Part shown: positions 38,720 to 50,722 of the stretch, in pieces | Position numbering within the stretch: the first letter of the stretch is position 1 | Layout of the letters: each line of letters starts with the position of its first letter | NCBI RefSeq assembly: GCF_023856365.1 | Contig: NC_064551.1 | Location: 16,501,527-16,565,526, forward strand | Direction of reading: 5' to 3' | Source of the DNA: Brienomyrus brachyistius | Lineage: Eukaryota; Chordata; Actinopteri; Osteoglossiformes; Mormyridae | Length of the DNA: 64,000 nt | The notes under the pieces: model-generated | What the model was told of the DNA's origin: nothing | Databases searched by the model: none | The model's input: the letters and a program-made list of their open reading frames with translations, nothing else | Program-made: the position numbers and the translations under genes

Positions 38720-39109
38720 GCCAACTCCATATTAAAGCCTATGTATTAAGAATGGGATGTCATTAAAGTTCATTTGTGTGTAAAGGCAGGTGTCCCAATT
38801 CTGAGGGGCCACATAGCAAGTTGAGTCTGAACCGGATCCGGATAAAAAGTTGTTCAGAAATCGCCACAGATCCGTAAACTGGATATGCTCTGACCCGTAC
38901 GTGTTTAAGAGTCAAATGTTAAATTCAGAGCTGGACTGAGTCGGACTGGTGAGTGGCTCACTGGGCTAAGTCGCTGTGCTTGTGATCGGAAAGTTGAGGT
39001 TGGTGGATCGAGCCCGCCCTCAGCAGGGTGGTTGCTGGGCAGACCCTTGAAGGCACTGACTGGCCCTGTGGTGTGGAGGTGTGGTGTGTGGAGGAGTGTG
39101 TGGTGTGGA

Positions 39110-39113
39110 GTGT

Positions 39114-39153
<40 letters not shown>
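39110..39153. repeat. (GT)n/(GA)n in satellite unit 2
   Basis: Unit 2 has a longer GT run than the other units; the length varies between all five units. Confidence 0.9.
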
Positions 39154-39156
<3 letters not shown>

Positions 39157-39401
39157 TCACACTGCAGGATCAGTCAGTGTGCTTGAGGGCCTGCCCTGTA
39201 ACTATTCTGCTGAGGGCAGGCTCGAGCACACTGACTTGATCACAAGCACAGAGGATTAGCCACACATCAGTCCATTTTTCAAAAAAATTTTTTTGGCAAA
39301 AACAAAAATGCCCTGTGACTATCTGGCCAAAGCTGGGCTTGAACCAGCAACCTTCGGATCATAGATACAAAGGCTTAGCCTGCAGCGCCACTCGCCACCC
39401 C

Positions 39402-40080
39402 TGCTTGTATGCTGTTTTTCGTATATATGTCTTTTTTTCCCCTATCTTGCCAAATAAAGGATTCACACACATGTATCACCTATCACTTCTGCCATGACTG
39501 GGCTTGAACCAGCAACCTTCTGATCATAGATACAGAGGCTTAGCCTGCAGCGCCACTCGCCACCCCTGCTTGTATGCTGTTTTTCGTATATATGTCTTTT
39601 TTTCCCCTATCTTGCCAAATAAAGGATTCACACACATGTATCACCTATCACGACTAGGGCCAGCAACCTTCTGATCATAGATACAGAGGCTTAGCCTGCA
39701 GCGCCACTCGCCACCCCTGCTTGTATGCTGTTTTTCGTATATATGTCTTTTTTTCCCCTATCTTGCCAAATAAAGGATTCACACACATGTATCACCTATC
39801 ACGACTAGGGCCAGCAACCTTCGGATCATAGATACAGAGGCTTAGCCTGCAGCGCCACTCGCCACCCCTGCTTGTATGCTGTTTTTCGTATATATGTCTT
39901 TTTTTCCCCTATCTTGACAAATAAAGGATTCACACACGTGTATCACCTATCACTTCTGCCACAACTGGGCTTGAACCAGCAACCTTCGGATCATAGATAC
40001 GGAGGCTTAGCCTGCAGCGCCACTCGCCACCCCTGCTTGTACGCTGTTTTTCGTATATATGTCTTTTTTTCCCCTATCTT
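39402..40080 (-). repeat. Monomer block of unit 2
   Basis: Monomers at 39402, 39567, 39718, 39869 and 40034 (165, 151, 151, 165, then 47). It has two adjacent 151-bp variants and one monomer fewer than units 3 and 4. Confidence 0.93.
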
Positions 40081-41628
40081 GCCAACTCCATATTAAAGCC
40101 TATGTATTAAGAATGGGATGTCATTAAAGTTCATTTGTGTGTAAAGGCAGGTGTCCCAATTCTGAGGGGCCACATAGCAAGTTGAGTCTGAACCGGATCC
40201 GGATAAAAAGTTGTTCAGAAATCGCCACAGATCCGTAAACTGGATATGCTCTGACCCGTACGTGTTTAAGAGTCAAATGTTAAATTCAGAGCTGGGCTGA
40301 GTTGGACTGGTGAGTGGCTCACTGGGCTAAGTCGCTGTGCTTGTGATCGGAAAGTTGAGGTTGGCGGTTCGAGCCTGCCCTCAGCAGGGTGGTTGCTGGG
40401 CAGACCCTTGAATGCACTGACTGGCCCTGTGGTGTGGAGGTGTGGTGTGTGGAGGAGTGTGTGGTGTGGTGTGTGTGGAGTGTGGTGTGTGTGTGTGAGA
40501 GAGAGAGATCACACTGCAGGATCAGTCAGTGTGCTCGAGGGCCTGCCCTGTAACTATTCTGCTGAGGGCAGGCTCGAGCACACTGACTTGATCACAAGCA
40601 CAGAGGATTAGCCACACATCAGTCCATTTTTCAAAAAAAATTTTTTGGCAAAAACAAAAATGCCCTGTGACTATCTGGCCAAAGCTGGGCTTGAACCAGC
40701 AACCTTCTGATCATAGATACAGAGGCTTAGCCTGCAGCGCCACTCGCCACCCCTGCTTGTATGCTGTTTTTCGTATATATGTCTTTTTTTTCCCCCTATC
40801 TTGCCAAATAAAGGATTCACACACGTGTATCACTTATCACTTCTGCCACGACTGGGCTTGAACCAGCAACCTTCGGGTCATAGATACAGAGGCTTAGCCT
40901 GCAGCGCCACTCGCCACCCCTGCTTGTATGCTGTTTTTCGTATATATGTCTTTTTTTCCCCTATCTTGCCAAATAAAGGATTCACACACGTGTATCACCT
41001 ATCACTTCTGCCACGACTGGGCTTGAACCAGCAACCTTTGGATCATAGATACAGAGGCTGAGCCTGCAGCGCCACTCGCCACCCCTGCTTGTATGCTGTT
41101 TTCCGTATATATGTCTTTTTTTCCCCTATCTTGCCAAATAAAGGATTCACACACGTGTATCACCTATCACTTCTGCCACGACTGGGCTTGAACCAGCAAC
41201 CTTCTGATCATAGATACAGAGGCTTAGCCTGCAGCGCCACTCGCCACCCCTGCTTGTATGCTGTTTTTCGTATATATGTCTTTTTTTTCCCCTATCTTGC
41301 CAAATAAAGGATTCACACACGTGTATCACCTATCACTTCTGCCACGACTGGGCTTGAACCAGCAACCTTCGGATCATAAATACAGAGGCTTAGCCTGCAG
41401 CGCCACTCGCCACCCCTGCTTGCATGCTGTTTTTCGTATATATGTCTTTTTTTCCCCTATCTTGACAAATAAAGGATTCACACACGTGTATCACCTATCA
41501 CTTCTGCCACAACTGGGCTTGAACCAGCAACCTTTGGATCATAGATACAGAGGCTTAGCCTGCAGCGCCACTCGCCACCCCTGCTTGTATGCTGTTTTTC
41601 GTATATATGTCTTTTTTTCCCCTATCTT
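40081..41628. repeat. Higher-order unit 3 (1548 bp)
   Basis: Monomers at 40754, 40921, 41086, 41251, 41417 and 41582. Nearly identical to unit 4; I noticed differences such as GTGATCGG versus GTGATTGG in the + SINE head and TGCATGC versus TGTATGC near 41421/42969. Confidence 0.95.
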
Positions 41629-43176
41629 GCCAACTCCATATTAAAGCCTATGTATTAAGAATGGGATGTCATTAAAGTTCATTTGTGTGTAAAGGCAGGT
41701 GTCCCAATTCTGAGGGGCCACATAGCAAGTTGAGTCTGAACCGGATCCGGATAAAAAGTTGTTCAGAAATCGCCACAGATCCGTAAACTGGATATGCTCT
41801 GACCCGTACGTGTTTAAGAGTCAAATGTTAAATTCAGAGCTGGGCTGAGTCGGACTGGTGAGTGGCTCACTGGGCTAAGTCGCTGTGCTTGTGATTGGAA
41901 AGTTGAGGTTGGCGGTTCGAGCCTGCCCTCAGCAGGGTGGTTGCTGGGCAGACCCTTGAATGCACTGACTGGCCCTGTGGTGTGGAGGTGTGGTGTGTGG
42001 AGGAGTGTGTGGTGTGGTGTGTGTGGAGTGTGGTGTGTGTGTGTGAGAGAGAGAGATCACACTGCAGGATCAGTCAGTGTGCTCGAGGGCCTGCCCTGTA
42101 ACTATTCTGCTGAGGGCAGGCTCGAGCACACTGACTTGATCACAAGCACAGAGGATTAGCCACACATCAGTCCATTTTTCAAAAAAAATTTTTTGGCAAA
42201 AACAAAAATGCCCTGTGACTATCTGGCCAAAGCTGGGCTTGAACCAGCAACCTTCTGATCATAGATACAGAGGCTTAGCCTGCAGCGCCACTCGCCACCC
42301 CTGCTTGTATGCTGTTTTTCGTATATATGTCTTTTTTTTCCCCCTATCTTGCCAAATAAAGGATTCACACACGTGTATCACTTATCACTTCTGCCACGAC
42401 TGGGCTTGAACCAGCAACCTTCGGGTCATAGATACAGAGGCTTAGCCTGCAGCGCCACTCGCCACCCCTGCTTGTATGCTGTTTTTCGTATATATGTCTT
42501 TTTTTCCCCTATCTTGCCAAATAAAGGATTCACACACGTGTATCACCTATCACTTCTGCCACGACTGGGCTTGAACCAGCAACCTTTGGATCATAGATAC
42601 AGAGGCTGAGCCTGCAGCGCCACTCGCCACCCCTGCTTGTATGCTGTTTTCCGTATATATGTCTTTTTTTCCCCTATCTTGCCAAATAAAGGATTCACAC
42701 ACGTGTATCACCTATCACTTCTGCCACGACTGGGCTTGAACCAGCAACCTTCTGATCATAGATACAGAGGCTTAGCCTGCAGCGCCACTCGCCACCCCTG
42801 CTTGTATGCTGTTTTTCGTATATATGTCTTTTTTTTCCCCTATCTTGCCAAATAAAGGATTCACACACGTGTATCACCTATCACTTCTGCCACGACTGGG
42901 CTTGAACCAGCAACCTTCGGATCATAAATACAGAGGCTTAGCCTGCAGCGCCACTCGCCACCCCTGCTTGTATGCTGTTTTTCGTATATATGTCTTTTTT
43001 TCCCCTATCTTGACAAATAAAGGATTCACACACGTGTATCACCTATCACTTCTGCCACAACTGGGCTTGAACCAGCAACCTTTGGATCATAGATACAGAG
43101 GCTTAGCCTGCAGCGCCACTCGCCACCCCTGCTTGTATGCTGTTTTTCGTATATATGTCTTTTTTTCCCCTATCTT
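41629..43176. repeat. Higher-order unit 4 (1548 bp)
   Basis: Same length and monomer spacing as unit 3 (monomers at 42302, 42469, 42634, 42799, 42965, 43130). Very recent duplication or an assembly duplication. Confidence 0.95.
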
Positions 43177-44435
43177 GCCAACTCCATATTAAAGCCTATG
43201 TATTAAGAATGGGATGTCATTAAAGTTCATTTGTGTGTAAAGGCAGGTGTCCCAATTCTGAGGGGCCACATAGCAAGTTGAGTCTGAACCGGATCCGGAT
43301 AAAAAGTTGTTCAGAAATCGCCACAGATCCGTAAACTGGATATGCTCTGACCCGTACGTGTTTAAGAGTCAAATGTTAAATTCAGAGCTGGGCTGAGTCG
43401 GACTGGTGAGTGGCTCACTGGGCTAAGTCGCTGTGCTTGTGATTGGAAAGTTGAGGTTGGCGGTTCGAGCCCGCCCTCAGCAGGGTGGTTGCTGGGCAGA
43501 CCCTTGAATGCACTGACTGGCCCTGTGGTGTGTGTGTGTGTGTGAGAGAGATCACACTGCAGGATCAGTCAGTGTGCTTGAGGGCCTACCCTGTAACTAT
43601 TCTGCTGAGGGCAGGCTCGAGCACACTGACTTGATCACAAGCACAGAGGATTAGCCACACATCAGTCCATTTTTCAAAAATTTTTTTTTGGCAAAAACAA
43701 AAATGCCCTGTGATGTATGCTGTTTTCCGTATATATGTCTTTTTTTCCCCTATCTTGCCAAATAAAGGATTCACACACGTGTATCACCTATCACTTCTGC
43801 CATGACTGGGCTTGAACCAGCAACCTTCGGATCATAGATACAGAGGCTTAGCCTGCAGCGCCACTCGCCACCCCTGCTTGTACGCTGTTTTTCGTATATA
43901 TGTCTTTTTTTCCCCTATCTTGCCAAATAAAGGATTCACACATGTGTATCACCTATCACTTCTGCCACGACTGGGCTTGAACCAGCAACCTTTGGATCAT
44001 AGATACAGAGGCTTAGCCTGCAGCGCCACTCGCCACCCCTGCTTGTACGCTGTTTTTCGTATATATGTCTTTTTTTCCCCTATCTTGCCAAATAAAGGAT
44101 TCACACACATGTATCACCTATCACTTCTGCCACGACTGGGCTTGAACCAGCAACCTTTGGATCATAGATACAGAGGCTTAGCCTGCAGCGCCACTCGCCA
44201 CCCCTACTTGTATGCTCTTTTTCATATATATGTTTTTTTTCCGTATCTTGCCAAATAAAGAATTCTCACACATGCATCACCTATCGCTTCTGCCAAGGCT
44301 GGGCTTGAACCAGCAACCTTCTGATCATAGATACAAAGGCTTAGCCTGCAGTGCCACTTGCTGCTCGTTGTTTATCGTATATATGTTTTTTTTCCCTATC
44401 TTGCCAAATAAAGGACTCGCACACGTACCACCTGT
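43177..44435. repeat. Higher-order unit 5, rearranged and decaying
   Basis: The GT stretch is short. A deletion joins CCCTGTGA of the spacer directly to TGTATGCTG of a monomer at about 43712. Monomers near 43875, 44040 and 44205 are followed by increasingly diverged ones, ending near 44435. Confidence 0.88.
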
Positions 44436-44454
44436 CTCTGTGTGTTAGTGTTAA

Positions 44455-45001
44455 GGTTGTTGCTTTAGGGTCTGCGCTGTGACTATTCTGCCAAGGCTGA
44501 ATAACAGACACTACTCTGCCTGAGGCTTGAACCAAGGACCTCCTCGACCGCAGGCACGGTCACTCAGCGCGTCGCGCCACCATCCATCCTCCGATCTACC
44601 GCCCTCAATTCAATTCAATTTATTTTTATAAATTGTGCTTTTCACTACAAAGTTGCCCGAATGCGCTTTACAGGAGTGTGTTGTGGAACATCCTTAACAG
44701 AGATAACGACAGAACACAGAAACAGTGAAAAGGGTTCAAGATGATGATCTGCCGGGTGATGTGACGCAAAAACAGCTACTGCCCTGCCCGGGGCTCGAAC
44801 CAGGGACCGCCTGCATCGCAGCCACAGTTGCTTAGTGTGTCGCGCCAACCTCCATCCTCTGACCAACTAACCTACCCTTAAGGCTTCAAGATAATGATCT
44901 GCCGGGTGACGGCAAATAAAATACACTACTCTGCTGAGGCTTGAACCGGGGACCTCCTGCATCACAAGCACGGTCACTCAGTGTGTTGTGACACAATAAC
45001 A
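44455..45001 (-). repeat. Second tRNA-head tandem, period about 150 bp
   Basis: Three - strand tRNA-like heads are seen on + as GAGGCTTGAACC (about 44522), GGGGCTCGAACC (about 44790) and GAGGCTTGAACC (about 44936). TTCAAGATGATGATCTGCCG at 44736 recurs at 44886 as TTCAAGATAATGATCTGCCG, so at least two units are a direct tandem. Confidence 0.7.
44602..44720. repeat. Fish interspersed repeat (CAATTCAATT type)
   Basis: CAATTCAATTCAATTTATTT, then TTGTGCTTTTCACTACAAAG and GCGCTTTACAGGAGTG, a widely dispersed fish motif. It splits the second SINE tandem. Confidence 0.55.
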
Positions 45002-45099
45002 GACACTACTTAAATCTTATTGATTTTACATTTTATACTAATTTCTCATACAACCATTTAAGTTACGGCACTTTATTCCACTGATTAAACAATTGTAGT

Positions 45100-47030
45100 T
45101 AGATACTTCGTCCAACCTCCAGGCCCGCAGCGGGACGTCCGGGCCTATGCTAGAGCCCCAGAGCTGTGGTGTTAGAGATCGACTTGTATTTAAATTAGAA
45201 ATATATTATTTTTTACTATTTACAAATAAGACAGATTAACAAATAGAGGTAATGTGCTTTCTGCCAGGATGGGGCTGCTGGCTGTGTGCTTCTCACACTC
45301 AGGACCAGCGGTTAAACGAGATGTTACAGTCACTCTGCAGGCACCGTGAAACAATTTGTCAACCGGCAGCCATTTTGTTTCATTGACGCTTCTTTCTCAT
45401 GGGCTTATCGCTCACGACTCCAAAAGCCCTCTGCCGCGGACATTAGCTGACCGACCTGTCTAGACATGCAATACGCATAAATCCCCCCTAAAAACAGGAT
45501 GGCTGTGTTTTACCGATATAAAATAGCGCATTTTGTTTAAAGAATAATTCTTTAACAACAGAACCTCTTTCCTCTCTAGTTAGAGAATCTCGATGCGTCC
45601 GGTGACCTTGTTAAAATTATTAAAAGTGTTATTATGCCTTAAAACATATTTAAAATATCACATTTAATAAATTAATGTAATGTATTTTATTCTTTTAAAG
45701 ACTACTGATTCCAGTTTGGTGTCATACGCTTTTATCTTGTAGGCCGCAGGATAGCGCCATTTCTACCAACTATAGACTAGGTATGTATGGGATGTCATGC
45801 TTAAATTCTTCATTAATTATTATTTGCTATATGCTTTATAAGACATTTTATACTTATTTTACACACGTTTACTTATTTTATACTCACTTTAGAATTCAGA
45901 AAACTACTTGGCTCAGCTGTTTTCAATAAAAGACAGTGGTGTGTGGGGATTGTGGCTCTACGCACAAGCGTGACATAGAGAGAGCGAGTCATTTAACAGG
46001 GATTGCCTGTGTTATTCCTTGATTCTTGTCGAAATGCTTAGGGTGTTTTATTTTAAATAACACAAAGTGCTTCATTACTTAAAAAACGTCATGGTTAAAG
46101 GGTCTTATTTGAAATAAAAGGGCAACATGTATCCCCGTTGGTGCCGCCATTTTGAAATGGGATATCTGCGTGAGCGCGCATGCACAAAACCGGGGCGTCT
46201 CGGACTATCATTTTGACCGCGTTGTTCAAACAGACCAGCCGCATGTGTCCGAGCTCCGGGACTTGCTCATTTCGCCTTTTACCTACCGTCGGACTTAAAG
46301 GTTATTCCTCCTAAAAACTTGCTGGTTAGATGCTTTCTTCAACCTAACAACGAAATAACCTTTAGCGGAATTTACCAGTGTTTTTCTTCTTTTAACACGT
46401 TGGCTAAATATAATGAGTTTAAGTGCTTTCTCCTTTTAAAACGACGTGCTGTATGTTAATTGGTTTCACTTGGGCTTGTTTAAACTCAGCATCTGCTCTT
46501 CTGCTTCGTTCGGGCATGTTTGTACTTGTTTAAATTTCGCCTGCTTTTTTTTCTTTTTTTAAAAAAAATAACGCTAAAGGTTTTGTTCTTTAAAACATTT
46601 TGGTGCTTTCTTCTTTTAAAATACGCCGTGGCGCTTATGCCGAGTCCTAACAAGTCGTGGCTACGGTCGGACGGACACCCGCTGGATGTTTGTGCGCTAG
46701 CTTGCATTCATCCCGCTATATGTTTCATTTTTCCTTAACGTAATTAAAAGTAACACATAAATACATGTGATGTATTTTTATTTTATTAAAGTTTAACGGC
46801 AGCCCTTATCTCCCAAGCCATATGGCCCCTTTCGGCAACACGTGGCATAAGCATGTATGATACCATATAGAGACATAACCCCTTGACCAATCAGAATAAG
46901 GGGTACTCCTCCCCGCTTATGACACCCAAGGTACCAGGTAATACCTTCCCAGGTAATTTCCCTGCCTGCCAACTGTAAGTTGAAGCCAAAGAACTACTAG
47001 TTCACTAGAACCTATGTGTGTATGTAGGTT
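45100..47030. other. Unidentified AT-rich block
   Basis: No exon or known repeat recognised. It has short internal repeats (GTGCTTTCTCCTTTTAAAA at 46421 and GTGCTTTCTTCTTTTAAAA at 46603; CTTGTTTAAA at 46477 and 46527). Possibly a decayed LTR-type or large DNA element; no protein evidence. Confidence 0.3.
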
Positions 47031-47915
47031 GTCATTAAAAACATTCGTATATAGTTTTCATACAATAGTTTCAATTTCAAGCAAATAGAAATATGAAAAC
47101 TGGAGTGGAAGTTCAATGAAAACGAACCCAGCATCTGATTACACCTGATCCAGAAAAGTATGGAACCTAACACTTTCCTCCTAATTAGTCTTATGAAAGG
47201 CTGTTATCACTCATCTAGTCACCGGTGATCCCAGCTGAGCCTACTTCCTCTCCTGTTCCTGTCCTCTTAAGATGCATATGGGAAACGTGTCTTAATATTA
47301 CTCAGGCGCTACGCTACAGACACACTTGAACCCAGAACAGACGTGCCCACGTCTCGGAGCACCAAGACTACGGGAGCCGAATCCCAGGCTCCTCTACAGA
47401 GAAACTCTACAAAGATGAGTCTTGGAGAACTTCAGTTCTTCCTGAAAACTCTTCTGGGCGTGGGGACTCACTCTGTGCGTCTGTGATGAGCATGTACAAA
47501 GCTTCTATTCCCAACAGCACGTAGACTTCCGCTGCGATCCCAGTGGAGATTCAGTCATCCACCATGTGACATCATACAGATAATACCTACTGTAAATCGC
47601 CTTCATCTTTTCTGAGCCAGTTGAGTATTCTGTCAACATGGAATTTTTAAAGCTATTATGTGAAGTAATTAGCAAACAGTGAAAATTTCCCTGCTGAAGC
47701 TGTATAATGAAACGGCTTTCTTCAAGTGCTTAATCATGAATTACAGTCATTTCCTCTGGGTTTATTTATTTGTTTTTTATTGTCAGCGGGATAGAGACTG
47801 ACTTGAGTGTTCCAGCAGTAAGACGGGGTTTTTATTCCGCATCCCTACAAAACGTCACGCCTGTTTGACGCTGCAGGATGACCTGGTTTGTGAGTGGTAA
47901 CAGCATGTGCACCTA

Positions 47916-48089
<174 letters not shown>

Positions 48090-50000
48090 TCATTCACTTT
48101 ACTGACATTACTGGTATATATGAGCCTTAAGTATAACGTACTATCCAGATTGCAGTTCATTTTTAATTACTTTCTAAGCCAACTGAATTAATGAAATCAG
48201 TCTAGTGTTTCCCAGGGCTGAATAATACATCCAAAATGTGCCATGATGATAGAAAAAAATCCCTCCCCAAAATAATCCATCTTTCAGTTTAATTATTAAG
48301 CATCGACACTCAATAGCCAGAAGCTACAGGTACCAGCTCAACAGAAGATCTCCCAATAAGGAGAAACCATTTTCAAAACCCCAAAGGGAAAAAAAACACA
48401 TCATCTTAGAACTTCAGGAACTCCAGGTCATCCCTGCTGTTCCAGTTTTCCAAAAGAAACTCTTTTCCGTGTTGGCAGCATTAAGAGATCCGAGTACTTC
48501 CAGATATATTTCCATGAAGAAGCTGCGGTATAGGCTATTTTTCACACTAGCTGGCATTCGAAACCACTATATATCTCTAGGCACTCTTGACCACCAGCTT
48601 CCATTAGATACAGAGACTCATGCAGGTCTGTTTGCTCCTGTTCTCAGCTGGGTTTGCATCTTATGTATTTAGATAAATGTTTTCATTATATTCTGAAATG
48701 CAGTAAGTGCTGGTGTCGTTGGGCAAACATGGCATCCCGTGTTGGGGTAGTTCTCGCTCTCTCTGGATAGACCACTGCTTGGAAATATCATCTTTAAATA
48801 TAAAATTAACTCCCTTAATTCACTCAGGGGGCTTTTGTTTTCCCCGTCAGCCTGAAAGCTGGGAATTGCTTTTAACATAGACCGGTCCATTACAACTGGC
48901 ATTCACTCCTCATCCAAGATACGCTTCCCACAGCACAGAAATACTGCGAAACTAAGACAGGATACAGATGTATTTGTCGGTAAGGGACTAGACTCCTGCA
49001 CTACCTTACTCTCAGCGAGTAAAAATGGCACACCCCCGCTTTACCCAGCACCGGGAAGTGCAACTGTAAGCAGAAAATGCCCCCATCGCGTTCTGCCTGT
49101 CGGGCATTTTTTCTCACCATCAGTGCCGTTGTGAGCATCAGTGCTCTGTGTTTTTCTGAGTTTTCCCCCGCATGCGGACCGCGTCCACAGCAGAAAGGCC
49201 AGTAACCCCGTCACTCACACTTACAAGAACGGCGACTCCAAGTCTGATGCGCCGAACATGACCGGCTATCCCAGCAGAGGTCCGAAAGCGGGGCCACATC
49301 GCCAGCCGTACTTGGTGGTTTCTGACCTGTTCAGAGTCGACGTGCCTGAAAAGGCTGAACCCTGGAGAGCCGAAGGTTTCCTCACCTGATACCAACCTGC
49401 ACTCTCTTCTGTCCTTCTCAAACTACTCTACCTTTCAGTGACTGGTGTAGTGTTTATACACACTCTTTAATAAGTACTTTGGGGCAGTCATGTGTCTAAG
49501 TACACAAACACACATTCATAATTAGATTTGTGTAACAGATAAGGGATCTGCAAAGAGAGAGAATTGCTCCGTTTCACTACATATGAGTAAGACAGCAGTA
49601 CAGGCAGCAGTATGGGGGGGGGGTGTTCATCTCTGTGTTGGGGGGCGGGGCACTTACATGCCACATGCGCTATCCAACAAACTTTTTGTTATATTACATC
49701 TGTAATAACTTACAATATTACAATAACATATTTTCTGGTCAAAGTGACAGGTGTGAAGAAATACTTTCTTGATGTCACCCTTAAGAATTTTCTCTTCAAA
49801 CACAAAAACATGTGAAACATTCCTGAGCCCGAGAAAGTCATTTGCAGCTGTCCACATTGGAGCTGGATGAAAGTGTACCTTTCATGATAACCGATGCGTG
49901 CTGGCTGGAGCAAGTGGCAGCCCCAAGAGACGGAGCTCTCATTAGACTGGGCCAGTATATATCGAGCACGATGATGTTTATTATTATTGATGCTGTTATG

Positions 50001-50339
50001 GGGGCGGCATGGTGGTGCAGTGGTTAGCACTCTTGCCTCACACCTCTGGGACCCGGGTTCGAGTCTCCGCCTGGGTCACACGTGTGTGGAGTTTGCATAT
50101 TCTCCCCATGTCGTCGTGGGGTTTCCTCCGGGTACTACGGTTCCCCCCCACAGTCTACAAACATGCTGAGGCTAATTGGAGTTACTAAATTGCCCATAGG
50201 TGTGCATGTGTGAGTGAATGGTGCATGAATGTGCCCCCAATCCTGGGTTGTTCCCTGCCTCATGCCCATTGCTTCCGGGATAGGCTCCGGACCCCCCACG
50301 ACCCAGTAAGATAAGCGGTTTGGAAAATGGATGGATGGA
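50001..50339 (+). mobile_element. V-SINE (DANA/mermaid/HE1-like), full length
   Basis: tRNA head with GTGGTGCAGTGGTTAGCACT and B box GGGTTCGAGTC, the vertebrate-conserved V core (TGTGGAGTTTGCATATTCTC, GGGTTTCCTCCGGGTAC), then an L2-like tail ending in ATGGATGGATG. A 7-bp target duplication TGTTATG flanks it (49994-50000 and 50340-50346). Confidence 0.85.
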
Positions 50340-50391
50340 TGTTATGAAACTGGCCCGACACTGAATATTTGTATTATTATTATTATTACTA

Positions 50392-50722
50392 CAGGCAGTC
50401 CCAAGGTTACGAACAGGTTCCGTCCCCTATATCTGTCTTTAAGTCGAATTTGTAGGTAAGTCGGAAAAATAATAATGCAGTACATAATAATAATTATTAT
50501 TACGCAATAATAATAAAAGTAACTACATACTGCACTGTACCGCGAGTCGACAAACCACTACGCTGAAGCCACGCAATGTTTTCATAAGCGTCAGTATGTA
50601 GTGGGTGCGTTCGGTATTACAAATTATTGTATATAATGCGATTTTTGATATAAGCGGCTTTATCGCCGTCCGGTCGTAAGTACGTGTTGTCCGTAAGTCG
50701 GAGGTTCTTAACCCGGAGACTG
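50392..50722. mobile_element. Mariner-type MITE with TA duplication
   Basis: Ends CAGGCAGTCCCAAGGTTACG and the reverse complement CAGTCTCCGGGTTAAGAAC, flanked by TA on both sides (50390 and 50723). The interior has GTCTTTAAGTCGAATTTGTA. Homologous to 58487-58836. Confidence 0.65.

Larger units (their letters stand above)
37187..44435. repeat. Higher-order satellite built from tRNA-SINE and Tc1 pieces
   Basis: Unit starts (GCCAACTCCATATT) lie at 37187, 38720, 40081, 41629 and 43177, giving unit lengths of 1533, 1361, 1548 and 1548 bp plus a decaying last unit. Module order in a unit: (a) Tc1 3' end; (b) a 120-bp unique piece with ACCGGATCCGGATAAAAAG; (c) a + strand tRNA-SINE head; (d) a variable GTGTGG/GT/GA stretch; (e) a palindrome; (f) an A/T-run spacer (CAAAAAAATTTTTTTGGC); (g) four to six monomers of 165-167 bp, some 151 bp, the last cut at 47 bp. 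Every monomer carries a - strand tRNA-like head (B box seen as GGGCTTGAACC on +). It lies wholly inside the last KLHL29 intron. There are about 24 full monomers. Confidence 0.93.

Noticed and set aside
37861..44215. CRISPR-like array
   Set aside because: Eukaryotic context, 165-bp monomers with no short-repeat/unique-spacer structure.
37868..44258. Satellite frames as a repeat-protein gene
   Set aside because: Frames exist only because the monomer is a multiple of three; they break at T-run changes and have no start, promoter or domain evidence.
37412..45001. Functional tRNA gene cluster
   Set aside because: Heads keep A/B-box-like words but do not form a clean cloverleaf with a plausible acceptor stem; they fit SINE heads.
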